64,000 bases of DNA from VXRD01 sp965232265 (lineage in GTDB: Bacteria; Latescibacterota; UBA2968), in NCBI GenBank assembly GCA_965232265.1, contig CBDDPH010000002.1, positions 620,001-684,000 of the forward strand, read 5' to 3'. Numbering within the stretch: the stretch's first letter is position 1; the number at the start of each line of letters is the position of its first letter. The position numbers and the translations under genes are program-made. Shown piece by piece: positions 25,432-33,325 of this stretch. A model generated the notes under the pieces. That model worked only from the letters and a program-made list of their open reading frames with translations. It made no database searches and had not been told where the DNA came from.

Positions 25432-25464
25432 ACAGGCACATTGTTTTGATTGCCATGTGCCTGC
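25432..25464 (-). terminator. Intrinsic terminator (minus direction)
   Basis: A CAGGCACA.. / ..TGTGCCTG stem is followed, on the minus strand, by a T-rich run. It lies just upstream of the activator-like element and insulates the sigma54 operon. It resembles the hairpin at 28531. Confidence 0.65.
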
Positions 25465-25486
25465 TGTGTTATCCGTCTCTAATCAT

Positions 25487-25503
25487 TTTACACCTTGTGT
25501 AAA
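25487..25503. promoter_or_regulatory. 17-bp perfect palindrome upstream of an antitoxin-like gene
   Basis: TTTACAC-CTT-GTGTAAA has two perfect 7-bp arms, 90 bp before the ATG at 25593. It is a candidate operator for a small DNA-binding protein. Confidence 0.5.
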
Positions 25504-25592
25504 TACAGAATTGCAAAACTACTGGAAATACACGATATTTAAAATCACGAGATTTAAGAAGAAATTCGCATTGCGTGTTGGAGACTTTTTTT

Positions 25593-25793
25593 ATGAAAAC
25601 CGAGCGGTGGACAATTCCAGGAATTATCAAAGACGGTGTGGTTGTGCCCCAGAGCAATACCCCTTTGCCCAATGGCATCTATGTAGATATTCTCATTCGT
25701 CCTGTGGATATGACGCCTGAACTCAAGTCTGAATTAGACCAGTGGGACAAGGCGAGCGATGAGGCATGGGCGCTGATGTTGATGGCAGAGTAG
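25593..25793 (+). CDS. Small AF2212/DUF104-like antitoxin candidate
   Basis: A 66-residue protein. The first half (GIIKDGVVVPQSNTPLPNG) has the 'G-I-KDG-VVPQS---LPNGT-V-V' beta-hairpin typical of AF2212-type antitoxins, and an acidic helical tail follows. GGAG lies 10 nt before the ATG. No PIN toxin follows on this strand, so it is an orphan or a relic. Its 3' end abuts the remnant of a permease gene on the other strand, which suggests it arrived with a rearrangement. Confidence 0.6.
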   Translation: MKTERWTIPGIIKDGVVVPQSNTPLPNGIYVDILIRPVDMTPELKSELDQWDKASDEAWALMLMAE

Positions 25794-25864
25794 ATGAGGT
25801 GCCTGGCGAGGTTGCGGATCTCTGTTTTCAGGTAGTTGCTGAGTAGAGATATTTCACCAAACAT
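25794..25864 (-). pseudogene. N-terminal remnant of an FtsX/MacB permease gene
   Basis: An intact AAAGGAG site and ATG are followed by codons for LSNYLKTEIRNLARH, which aligns with the N-termini of the neighbouring permeases (MIKNYLTVGIRNLMRHK). The similarity fades at the antitoxin-like gene on the other strand. It starts 30 nt downstream of the permease gene ending at 25894, so a second permease once followed it. Only about 25 codons remain. Confidence 0.65.
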
Positions 25865-25893
25865 GGGTTTCTCCTTTGCAGGATAGGTATTGC

Positions 25894-28323
25894 TTACTCA
25901 TCTCGCAAAGCATTGATTGGATTGGTATGCGCAGCGCGAATGGCCTGCATGCTCACGGTGCCAAAGGCGATGATCAGAGCCAGTATCGCGCTCACGACAA
26001 ATGGCAAGACATTCAGGTCTGTCTGATAGGCAAATCCAGAGAGCCAGTCGCGCATCAGATAGTAGGCGATTGGCCAGGCGATGAGATTGGCGAGCAGAAT
26101 GAGCAATATAAATTCGCGGGAGAGCAGGATGACCAGATGCGGTGTGGATGCGCCCAGGACCTTTCGCACGCCAATTTCTTTGATGCGAGACTGAACCATG
26201 AACGCGGCCAGCCCGAACAATCCCAAACAGGCTACAAAAATTGCGAGTAATGAAAACACGCCGAGCATTTTGCCAGTGAGTTGCTCGTCGAAATAGTACC
26301 ACTGTATGATTTCGTCCAGAAAGTGATGTTCAAAGGGTGCCTCTGGCACAAAGTGTTTCCACTGCGTTTCGAGGAAGGACAGGGTTTGCGCGGTTTTTTC
26401 TGGTCGGATACGCAGGACCAGCGAAGAAAATAGTTTCCAGCGGGCTACAAATCCCATGGGGGCTATTTCTTCTCGCAGCGTCAAGCTGTGGTAGTCTTTT
26501 ACAACGCCAATTACGGTCAGAGTTGGATTTGTCAATGCCTGCCACTCGATCTGTTTGCCTATTGGGTCATCCTCCCAGCCGAGCAGACGCACGGCTGTTT
26601 CGTTTAAGATAATTGCCTGAGAGGTGTCGCTGGCAACTGCGGCTGAAAAGGCGCGACCCCGAAGTACGGGAATATCAAATGTTTCAAAGAACGAATCATC
26701 GACTTCGTTCATGCGAATTGTTCGTTCTTTTGTGCGGTCTCTATCGGGCCAGATGAGTCGCGGTCGTCCGCCGTATCCCGCGATGTCGTATCGCAGTGCC
26801 GATGCGCTGAGGATATTGGGGTGTTCGAGAAAGACCTGTTTGACCATCTGATGGCGTGCTGAAAGGCGTTTTTGTGGATCGAGTTCATGCTCACGGTCGT
26901 GAGCAAAGATCGGCAAGCTCACAATGTGGTCACGCGTGAAACCCATGTCTTTGGTGTCTATAAATCGCAGTTGCTGATAAACGACCAAGGTGCAGATTAC
27001 CAGCAAGATAGACATGCCAAACTGAAAAACCACGAGTCCTTTCTTCAGCCCATTGGAACCTGATGAGGAAGACGCCTTACTTTTTAACACTGTAACCGGA
27101 CTTACTGAGGAGAGGAAGAACGCCGGATACCATCCCGCCAGCAGTCCGACTAACAATGTGAATGCCAGTACTGCCGGGATACCTGCCATTACTGTACCTG
27201 CGTTGAGGTGCAGATCACTGTACACAAATTGGTTGAATAAGGGCAGGCATAACTCGACCAGTGCAAGGGCAATCAGCAAGGCAGCGGAGGTTAAAAGCAG
27301 GGATTCAGTTAAAAATTGAACCATCAGTTGTGGGCGATGCGCGCCAACGACTTTCCGCACGCCGACTTCGCGCTTGCGGGTGACAGCGCGTGCAGTTGCC
27401 AGGTTTGTAAAGTTCACGCAGGCAATGACCACTACGACCAGTCCGATGGTCGTTAGTATGTAAATTTTTTGTATGGGGCTGTTGGCAGTTGGGTCAAAAT
27501 CGGATTTGCCATACAGGTACACGCGGTGCAGGGGCTGAAGATGATAGGCGTTTTTTTCTGCAATTTCATCCCCCATATACTGTTTGATCAACGACTGCAT
27601 TTTCGCCTGGAGGGTTTCTGCGGTTTGTCCTGCTTTTAATAGTACATAAGTGTTTACTGGACGCCACGATAGCAAAGGCCGCCACATCGTCCACGCCCGT
27701 TGTGTCTCTTCTACAGGGGGTATTGTGGTTGAGAGTATTTTAAAATAAAGCTCTGGTGAGTGATGAGGCTCCTTTACAATGCCGGTAACTGTGTACTCGC
27801 CAGGGAAACTGTTGTCGTCGATTGAAAATGTTTTGCCCATCGGGTCTGTATCGCCAAACAAGTGTTGCGCCATGTCGTCTGTGATGACCACAGAGTAAGG
27901 CAGGCGAAACGCAGTCTCTAAGTCGCCTTTTATGAGGGGAAAATCAAATACGTTCAGAAAGTTGTCATCTGTCAGTGCAAAGGAGTATCGACCCTTGCGC
28001 TCGCCGTATCGTGCAGACACGCTCCCCCACCAGATACGCACAGTTGTTTCTACTTCGGGAAATGTTTCTTTCAGCGCAGGTCCGAGTGTACCTGATGTAC
28101 CGATGCCATAAGTTGTTTGTGTGTTGCCGCGTTGTTCTCGAATTACTTTGTAAATGCGGTCGCCCAGGGTGTGAAAACGATCTGCTGCAAACTCCTGCTG
28201 GATGTACAACAGGATTAGAATGCCACACGCCAAGCCAATGGCAAGTCCCAGCACATTGATGGATGTGTACAATTTGTGCCGCATCAAATTGCGGATCCCA
28301 ACGGTTAGATAATTTTTGATCAT
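25894..28323 (-). CDS. FtsX/MacB-type ABC transporter permease (two-domain)
   Basis: An 809-residue duplicated permease: N-terminal anchor (residues 20-41), periplasmic MacB-like domain, FtsX block 1 with NLATARAVTRKREVGVRKVVGAH, second periplasmic domain, FtsX block 2 with QSRIKEIGVRKVLGASTPHLV. ACAGGAGA precedes the ATG. It is an orphan permease, without its own ATPase gene in the unit, and has its own sigma54-type promoter 80 nt upstream. It probably borrows an ATPase from the neighbouring operon or serves as a signalling module, as proposed for orphan MacB permeases (inference). Confidence 0.92.
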   Translation of the reverse strand: MIKNYLTVGIRNLMRHKLYTSINVLGLAIGLACGILILLYIQQEFAADRFHTLGDRIYKVIREQRGNTQTTYGIGTSGTLGPALKETFPEVETTVRIWWGSVSARYGERKGRYSFALTDDNFLNVFDFPLIKGDLETAFRLPYSVVITDDMAQHLFGDTDPMGKTFSIDDNSFPGEYTVTGIVKEPHHSPELYFKILSTTIPPVEETQRAWTMWRPLLSWRPVNTYVLLKAGQTAETLQAKMQSLIKQYMGDEIAEKNAYHLQPLHRVYLYGKSDFDPTANSPIQKIYILTTIGLVVVVIACVNFTNLATARAVTRKREVGVRKVVGAHRPQLMVQFLTESLLLTSAALLIALALVELCLPLFNQFVYSDLHLNAGTVMAGIPAVLAFTLLVGLLAGWYPAFFLSSVSPVTVLKSKASSSSGSNGLKKGLVVFQFGMSILLVICTLVVYQQLRFIDTKDMGFTRDHIVSLPIFAHDREHELDPQKRLSARHQMVKQVFLEHPNILSASALRYDIAGYGGRPRLIWPDRDRTKERTIRMNEVDDSFFETFDIPVLRGRAFSAAVASDTSQAIILNETAVRLLGWEDDPIGKQIEWQALTNPTLTVIGVVKDYHSLTLREEIAPMGFVARWKLFSSLVLRIRPEKTAQTLSFLETQWKHFVPEAPFEHHFLDEIIQWYYFDEQLTGKMLGVFSLLAIFVACLGLFGLAAFMVQSRIKEIGVRKVLGASTPHLVILLSREFILLILLANLIAWPIAYYLMRDWLSGFAYQTDLNVLPFVVSAILALIIAFGTVSMQAIRAAHTNPINALRDE

Positions 28324-28401
28324 GGTCTTATCTCCTGTTCTGTCCTGTTATTTCGCAGCAAGAAGTCAGCTATTCAGGTAACGTGAACGTATTAGAATAA
28401 C

Positions 28402-28420
28402 AAGCAATTTTTGTGCCAAA
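28402..28420 (-). promoter_or_regulatory. Sigma54 (-24/-12) promoter of the orphan permease gene
   Basis: The minus strand reads TGGCAC-AAAAA-TTGC with the correct 10-bp GG-to-GC spacing. It gives a leader of about 70 nt. Confidence 0.85.
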
Positions 28421-28481
28421 AGTCTCTTTTCTATGTTTTACAAGGGGTTATGAAAATTCGTGCTCTGAACTCAGTTTAATA

Positions 28482-28522
28482 AGTGTCCGATTTTGATACA
28501 GTGGTGTCCGAAAATGAACACT
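28482..28522. promoter_or_regulatory. Conserved upstream activator-like element, copy 2
   Basis: Identical in its 41-bp core to the element at 25381, and again 69 bp from the TGGCAC box. Between element and promoter the two loci also share a CTATGTTTTACAAGGG segment, so the whole control region was duplicated. Confidence 0.8.
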
Positions 28523-28530
28523 TAATACAA

Positions 28531-28566
28531 AAAACAGGCACATTGTTTTTAGTTCAATGTGCCTGT
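28531..28566 (-). terminator. Intrinsic terminator (minus direction)
   Basis: A perfect 12-bp stem ACAGGCACATTG/CAATGTGCCTGT is followed on the minus strand by six T. It ends transcripts arriving from the PIN toxin locus before the sigma54 control module. Confidence 0.85.
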
Positions 28567-28614
28567 TGTACTGTTGTGTTAGCTGTAGAACCAATAATAT
28601 TGATGATGTCGGTA

Positions 28615-28770
28615 TCAACAATCAGGTGGGAAGTTGCCATTTGGACCACAGTTGATTTCTGTGAGTCTCCCAATCGTCCAGATCCGAGGGTTTGAAAGCT
28701 TTTCGAGAGATTCAGTGAGAAGCTTGGATTTTTCGAGCGATTGTACTTCAGGATCGACATGTAGTTTCAT
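28615..28770 (-). other. Short decayed ORF, possibly a toxin-antitoxin relic
   Basis: An ATG at 28770 opens 51 codons (MKLHVDPEVQSLEKSK...). A second frame directly after it reads SHLIVDTDIINIIGS, which resembles the start of a PIN domain and is cut short at the terminator. No clear ribosome site is visible. It looks like a shortened antitoxin/PIN pair beside the intact PIN gene, but the evidence is thin. Confidence 0.3.
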
Positions 28771-28797
28771 AATTCGTTATTTCTGTGACTGATCAGG

Positions 28798-29211
28798 TCA
28801 GAGTGCTGGTGCCTGGATGAGTTCCAAATCGGGAATGTCGGAGAAGTCTTGATCGTGCGAGGCGATAGGACAGCCCAGCATAATAGCGGTTGCAGCGATC
28901 CATGCGTCTGATTCCCGGATTTCGCGCCCCGCAGACTTTCGCTCGCTACGCAAGCGGGCACATGTGGTCACCAGTTCAGGGCCGGGCCAAATAATCTCGT
29001 ACTGTTCGAGATGATGGGCGAGTTCATTCTTTCGTCTGTCACCCCAACCTTTTATGTACGCTCCGTACCAAAGCTCTTCCAGTGTCTGGAATGAGATGAG
29101 CACGAGGCGTCCTTGAATCTGGTTCTGGTAATACAGTGCCCTGGTATCTTTATTGAAGATGTATGAAACGATATTGGTGTCCAGAATTACCAATTTAAGA
29201 ATTCCTTTCAC
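28798..29211 (-). CDS. PIN-domain ribonuclease toxin (VapC-like)
   Basis: A 137-residue PIN protein. The first acidic residue is D11 in LVILDTNIVSYIF; the central glutamate is in TLEELWYG; the C-terminal acidic pair is in RESDAWIAATA and SHDQDF. VapC toxins cleave tRNA or rRNA. Its ATG overlaps the stop of the upstream DUF2442-containing gene (ATGA), the usual coupling of antitoxin then toxin. The length is normal for the family. Confidence 0.88.
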   Translation of the reverse strand: MKGILKLVILDTNIVSYIFNKDTRALYYQNQIQGRLVLISFQTLEELWYGAYIKGWGDRRKNELAHHLEQYEIIWPGPELVTTCARLRSERKSAGREIRESDAWIAATAIMLGCPIASHDQDFSDIPDLELIQAPAL

Positions 29212-29861
29212 GCAACATCTCGGCCTTCGTGGATGACGCGAATGAACTCATCCACGTCGAAAGGTTCACTAACGGTAACGACCTTTTCAGAATCAAAAAT
29301 CTTCGGGTTGGGATTGTTACGAAATGCGTCGAGGTTAAATGGCTCTGACCATGATCGCGTGCTGGTTATCTGTTCTACGAAAATAATATCCCATTCGTCA
29401 TTGTCGTTGAAGCGACCACGGCCTCTGATCTCGACATACTGGGTCGCCAGCCGACGCATGTCGTCGTTCAGTGCTGGATCGAAACGCAATGGTACGACCC
29501 TTTGTGGGATGAAGTGCAGTTCCGCTGTCCCACAAGCCCAGTTCACTTCCATCAGTCGCCCTTCCACCAATGCAGACTCATCCAGGATCGGCGGCCTGGT
29601 CTTGTCGGATTTCTGTTTTTCTGTTAAGGGACGGCCTGCAAACAGCGCATCAACGCTAAGGCTTTCGTTCAGGTCGGGCCATTGGATGCCTCCCTCGGTA
29701 CATCGCCAGTTGCGTCTTTCTTTGGCAGTGGCGTGTGCGAGCCTTGGATACCACTTCAGAGGCACAGAGATGGTTCGCCCATCAGAGAGCGTTGCCGTCA
29801 GCATATCCTCGCTTACTTCCACATGCTCAGCCTGCGGCATATCAATTGTTGGAATATTCAT
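29208..29861 (-). CDS. DUF2442 domain protein, probable antitoxin partner of the PIN toxin
   Basis: A 217-residue protein. Residues 15-85 fit DUF2442 (LTATLSDGRTISVPLKWYPRL, AT--ER-NW, WPDLNESLSVDALFAGR), which often occurs beside toxin-antitoxin genes. Residues 95-200 form an extra region with strands (VEGRLMEVNWACGTAELH; RGRGRFNDNDEWDIIFVEQI) that is not part of the usual 80-100-residue DUF2442 protein. The C-terminus (PFDVDEFIRVIHEGRD) could wrap the PIN toxin. The start at 29861 has GGAGG 6 nt upstream. Its stop overlaps the PIN start. Confidence 0.78.
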   Translation of the reverse strand: MNIPTIDMPQAEHVEVSEDMLTATLSDGRTISVPLKWYPRLAHATAKERRNWRCTEGGIQWPDLNESLSVDALFAGRPLTEKQKSDKTRPPILDESALVEGRLMEVNWACGTAELHFIPQRVVPLRFDPALNDDMRRLATQYVEIRGRGRFNDNDEWDIIFVEQITSTRSWSEPFNLDAFRNNPNPKIFDSEKVVTVSEPFDVDEFIRVIHEGRDVA

Positions 29862-29966
29862 CTCAGGCCTCCATCGTGTACTACTTCTCAGATGTCCATT
29901 CAAGATCACCGGGTCAGCATTTACAAATATCCATAATTTAAGCGAAAAAACAAGGGTTTATATGAT

Positions 29967-32345
29967 TCACTCATCTCGCAGGGCATCCACGGGATTGCGG
30001 CGTGCGGCTTTCAGTGTTTGAAAATTCACTGTCAATAGCGCGACTAACAGGGTCAGTATCCCGGCGATTCCAAAAACACCTATGCCCAGTTCAATGCGAT
30101 ACGCGAAATTGGTCAGCCATTGATTCATCATCCAGTAGGCAACAGGATAGGCGATGATGTTGGCGACCAGTAGCAATTTGATAAAATCTCTGGAAAACAA
30201 CCACATCACATGATGCACAGAAGCCCCCAGCACCTTCCGAATTCCAATCTCCTTTGTCCGCCGTGCAACCGCCAGTGACGCCAGTCCGAACAATCCCAAA
30301 CACGAAAGCAGGACAGCCACCAGTGCCGAATGGCTCAATACGCGAAACCAATAGACTTCATTGGCATACTGTTGATTCAGGTTTTCATCCAAAAACGAGA
30401 GTTCAAAGGGTCTATCAGGCGCAACCTTTGCCCATGTGCTTTTGAGCATGTCGATCGTTTCAAAAATTGGGCCTGAGCGCATGCGGATGAGTAAAAATGG
30501 GCCGTATTTATAATTTTCCATCATCAATGCCAGTGGCTCAATCCGGTTGTGCAAAGATTTTATGTGAAAATCGCGCACCAAACCAATAACAATGGGATCT
30601 CTAAAGCCGCCATCCCTTCTAAAGCCCGTCAGTGTTTCTCCCACCGGGTTCTCAACGCCCAATTTCTTTGCCAGTGTTTCGTTGATCAATACAGCTTTAG
30701 TTAGATCTGTGGGATGGTTTTCCGAAAAATTGCGACCAGCAAGAAGTGGTATCTCTAAAGTGGATAGATAATCGACATCTACGCCAATCACCTTTACCGT
30801 AACCATCGAGCCGTCAGGAAACTTAAAACGTGTCGAAGAATAACCATCGATAAGTGTGCGATCCGTAATTGTAACACCCGCAATGCGTGAGTCGTTTACA
30901 ATGGCTTGCTTATAGGATTTGGCTGTCCGCCAATTTGCCTGAATAATGGCGACTTGCTCTTTGTTAAAGCCCAGGTTTTTGTTCCGCACATAATCCTGCT
31001 GTTGAAGCATCACTCCTGTGCCAATGATGAGGGCTATAGACGCCGCGTATTGCAAAATGATTAGCGTGCGCGTCAAAAAATTGCGCCCACCAAGGCGTGT
31101 TTCGCCTTTTATGGCTAAAACTGGTTGAAATCGCGATAAGACCAGAGCGGGATAACTGCCAGCGATTAGTCCGACAATGCTGAGCATGAGCAGCAATACC
31201 CACCAATCGTCAAAATACGCGAGGGTCAATTTTTGATGCACAAATCCATTGAATACGGGCAAAAGGATTTCGGCAAGTGCAGTGCCCACGAGCAAGCCCA
31301 AGAAGCTCAACACCAGTGCTTCGCTCCAAAACTGTTGAATAATCTGACTGCGATTGGCGCCTACTACTTTGCGCAATCCCACTTCTTTTGCTCGTCCGGA
31401 AGACTCTGCGATGGATAGGGTAATAAAGTTGCTGCACGCAATGAGCAAGACCAGCCATGCAAGTCCCCACAAGATATAAACCCCTGTTGGATTGCCCTGC
31501 GGTCCGTAGTGATTGGGAATGTCTGTGTTCCAGTACACATCCGTCAGGGGCTGGAGAATAAAGTTAAATGGTTTGTTGTCGAATATCTCCTCCCTCAACT
31601 TTTCTTTTTTTGTCCAGTGGTTGAGATCGTCAAGTACGCGAGAAGCATTTGTTTCACCTATTTGTATAAAGATCCACGCACTTGCATCGTTGTAACGTCT
31701 TGCAAGTCCAAAGCCCTTTTCGGCTTTTATCGAAACCAACACGTCGAATTGAAGACTTGATGTTGTAGGCACATCTGCCATAACACCTGTCACGATAAAT
31801 AGCTTATTTTTTACGCTCAATGCTTGCCCTATCAGTGTGTTATAATCCTGTATATCTCCAAAAAACTTGCGTGCTGTTGTTTCGGTAATCACTATCCCAT
31901 CTGGTTGAGCGAGTGCTGTTGTAGGATCACCTGACAAAAAAGGAAATGTGAACATTGCAAAGAAATCACCACTCACAAACCCCATGGCTGACCGAAAAGA
32001 TTTTTCTCCCCTTGCGATTTTACTTCTCGTGTGCCGCATAAATGCACAGGCTTGTTCAACACTCGGAATTTCATCTTTCAACTCATCGACAACCAAAAGC
32101 GGATATACCGTATCCCAGATATTAAATGGAATCGCCTCCCCGTCTGATTGAACCCTTTGCGCTACCAACCGAAACATCTGGTCGTGGTTTTCGTGAAACC
32201 GATCGCGTGACCATTCGTGTTTGACAAACAGAGCCATCAAGATACAGCAGGCAAGCCCCAGGCCGAGGCCGAACACATTGATGAATGTGTAGAGCTTCTT
32301 TCGCATCAGATTGCGAATCGCAACGGTCAGATAATTTTTGATCAT
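29967..32345 (-). CDS. FtsX/MacB-type ABC transporter permease (two-domain)
   Basis: A 792-residue duplicated permease with TM1 at residues 20-40, FtsX block 1 (TLSIAESSGRAKEVGLRKVVGANRSQ) and block 2 (VARRTKEIGIRKVLGASVHHVM). It is more diverged than its three paralogues, with NLST replaced by TLSI. GGAGACT precedes the ATG. It lies 24 nt after the ECF sigma factor gene and shares its sigma54-type promoter. No ATPase is in this unit. Confidence 0.92.
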   Translation of the reverse strand: MIKNYLTVAIRNLMRKKLYTFINVFGLGLGLACCILMALFVKHEWSRDRFHENHDQMFRLVAQRVQSDGEAIPFNIWDTVYPLLVVDELKDEIPSVEQACAFMRHTRSKIARGEKSFRSAMGFVSGDFFAMFTFPFLSGDPTTALAQPDGIVITETTARKFFGDIQDYNTLIGQALSVKNKLFIVTGVMADVPTTSSLQFDVLVSIKAEKGFGLARRYNDASAWIFIQIGETNASRVLDDLNHWTKKEKLREEIFDNKPFNFILQPLTDVYWNTDIPNHYGPQGNPTGVYILWGLAWLVLLIACSNFITLSIAESSGRAKEVGLRKVVGANRSQIIQQFWSEALVLSFLGLLVGTALAEILLPVFNGFVHQKLTLAYFDDWWVLLLMLSIVGLIAGSYPALVLSRFQPVLAIKGETRLGGRNFLTRTLIILQYAASIALIIGTGVMLQQQDYVRNKNLGFNKEQVAIIQANWRTAKSYKQAIVNDSRIAGVTITDRTLIDGYSSTRFKFPDGSMVTVKVIGVDVDYLSTLEIPLLAGRNFSENHPTDLTKAVLINETLAKKLGVENPVGETLTGFRRDGGFRDPIVIGLVRDFHIKSLHNRIEPLALMMENYKYGPFLLIRMRSGPIFETIDMLKSTWAKVAPDRPFELSFLDENLNQQYANEVYWFRVLSHSALVAVLLSCLGLFGLASLAVARRTKEIGIRKVLGASVHHVMWLFSRDFIKLLLVANIIAYPVAYWMMNQWLTNFAYRIELGIGVFGIAGILTLLVALLTVNFQTLKAARRNPVDALRDE

Positions 32346-32369
32346 AAGAAGTCTCCTGATGAATCGCGA

Positions 32370-32951
32370 TCAGCCTGCCCAACCTCCGACCTTTTGTTTT
32401 TCCAGCGCACGTTTTAGCTGAAGGCGCCCGCGGTGGAGCCAGATTTTCACGGTGCCGAGGGGTGCTTGCATTTCCCATACGATTTCGCGGTAGGACAGTT
32501 CTTTTATGTAGCGAAGCCACATTGCGCGTTGTTGTACTTCGGGTAGTGTGTGCAGGCCCTGTTCTAAGAGTTGATGGCGTTCTTTTTTGATGACGCTATC
32601 TTCTGGCGTTGTCAGAGAGATTGGTTCGGGCATTTGTCGCGCTGCTGTTTCCAGGCCGTTTTTTCGGGATAGCCGGGACCGGAGGTGTGACCGCCCGACG
32701 TTGATGGCAATGCGCGTCAGATAGGTTGTGAATGCCGATTCGCCGCGAAAATGGCGCAGGCTCTGAAAGACTTTCATGAACACCACCTGCATCAGGTCTT
32801 CGGTTTCGTCGCGGTCCTGCACATATCGCCCGACAATGGCGCGTACGCGATTCTGGTGCAGATGGTAGAGTTTGCCAAACGCGCTTTTGTCGCCGGCTTT
32901 TATCATGTGGATCAATTGCACATCGTTTTCTATGTCTGATCGTTTATTCAT
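32370..32951 (-). CDS. ECF-type RNA polymerase sigma factor
   Basis: A 193-residue protein with region 2 (FGKLYHLHQNRVRAIVGRYV-D--ETEDLMQVVFMKVFQSL) and region 4 (LHTLPEVQQRAMWLRYIKELSYREIVWEMQAPLGTVKIWLHRGR). It lacks regions 1 and 3, as in ECF factors. The GGAGG ribosome site lies inside the 3' remnant of an older permease gene, and the ATG overlaps that remnant's stop. Downstream is a permease gene but no recognisable anti-sigma gene; control may therefore be transcriptional, through the sigma54 promoter at 33021. Confidence 0.93.
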   Translation of the reverse strand: MNKRSDIENDVQLIHMIKAGDKSAFGKLYHLHQNRVRAIVGRYVQDRDETEDLMQVVFMKVFQSLRHFRGESAFTTYLTRIAINVGRSHLRSRLSRKNGLETAARQMPEPISLTTPEDSVIKKERHQLLEQGLHTLPEVQQRAMWLRYIKELSYREIVWEMQAPLGTVKIWLHRGRLQLKRALEKQKVGGWAG

Positions 32952-33013
32952 ATCTCAATGCCTCCACGAGGTTCATTTTTGCCGCTTTCACGGCTTGCAG
33001 GCTCACTGTCCCG
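32944..33013 (-). pseudogene. C-terminal remnant of an FtsX/MacB permease gene
   Basis: The minus strand encodes GTVSLQAVKAAKMNLVEALRYE and a stop. This aligns with the ends of the permeases at 16059 (TQAIRAALTDPATALRYE) and 25894 (GTVSMQAIRAAHTNPINALRDE). Everything upstream of it is missing, and the sigma54 promoter lies only a few bases away. A deletion has thus joined the promoter to the 3' end of the lost gene, leaving the overlapping sigma factor gene first in line. Confidence 0.75.
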
Positions 33014-33020
33014 ATTTTAC

Positions 33021-33040
33021 TGCAATAATCGTGCCAAAAG
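33021..33040 (-). promoter_or_regulatory. Sigma54 (-24/-12) promoter of the ECF sigma / permease unit
   Basis: The minus strand reads TGGCACG-ATTA-TTGCA, a complete match to the RpoN consensus. The start would be near 33009, about 60 nt before the sigma factor ATG. Confidence 0.88.
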
Positions 33041-33098
33041 ATTCAAGTGTTGAAATAACAATAAGTTACAAAAATCGCTTGAAATTGACTAATCGGAA

Positions 33099-33139
33099 AG
33101 TGTCCGATTTTGATACAGTAGTGTCCGAAAATGAACACT
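33099..33139. promoter_or_regulatory. Conserved upstream activator-like element, copy 3
   Basis: Same 41-bp block with two GTGTCCGA boxes 21 bp apart (one base differs between the boxes). It lies 68 bp from the TGGCAC box, against 69 bp at the other two loci. The sequence between element and promoter is not conserved here, so element and spacing are what has been retained. Confidence 0.8.
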
Positions 33140-33159
33140 TTTGAAGGAGGAAGTGTGAT

Positions 33160-33325
33160 CCGCAGATGAACGCAGATGAACGCAGATGAAAAAGAGGGAC
33201 TGTGAAGTGTGAAGGAGCACCCGCGTGAACTGGCCCCACATTACCCACTTGTGGGGCAGGCTCTGAGAGTCGGCCAGTTGTACCCCGTCGGGGTAGTGCT
33301 GGGTGGACTTCTAACTTCTAACTTC
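33160..33325. repeat. Mosaic intergenic repeat
   Basis: In order: three CGCAGATGAA decamers, a GTGAAGTGTGAAGGAG segment, a hairpin framed by AACTGGCC...GGCCAGTTGTAC (also at 50665), and ACTTCTAACTTCTAACTTCT just before the stop of the MFS gene. Each module recurs elsewhere in the window. Confidence 0.75.
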
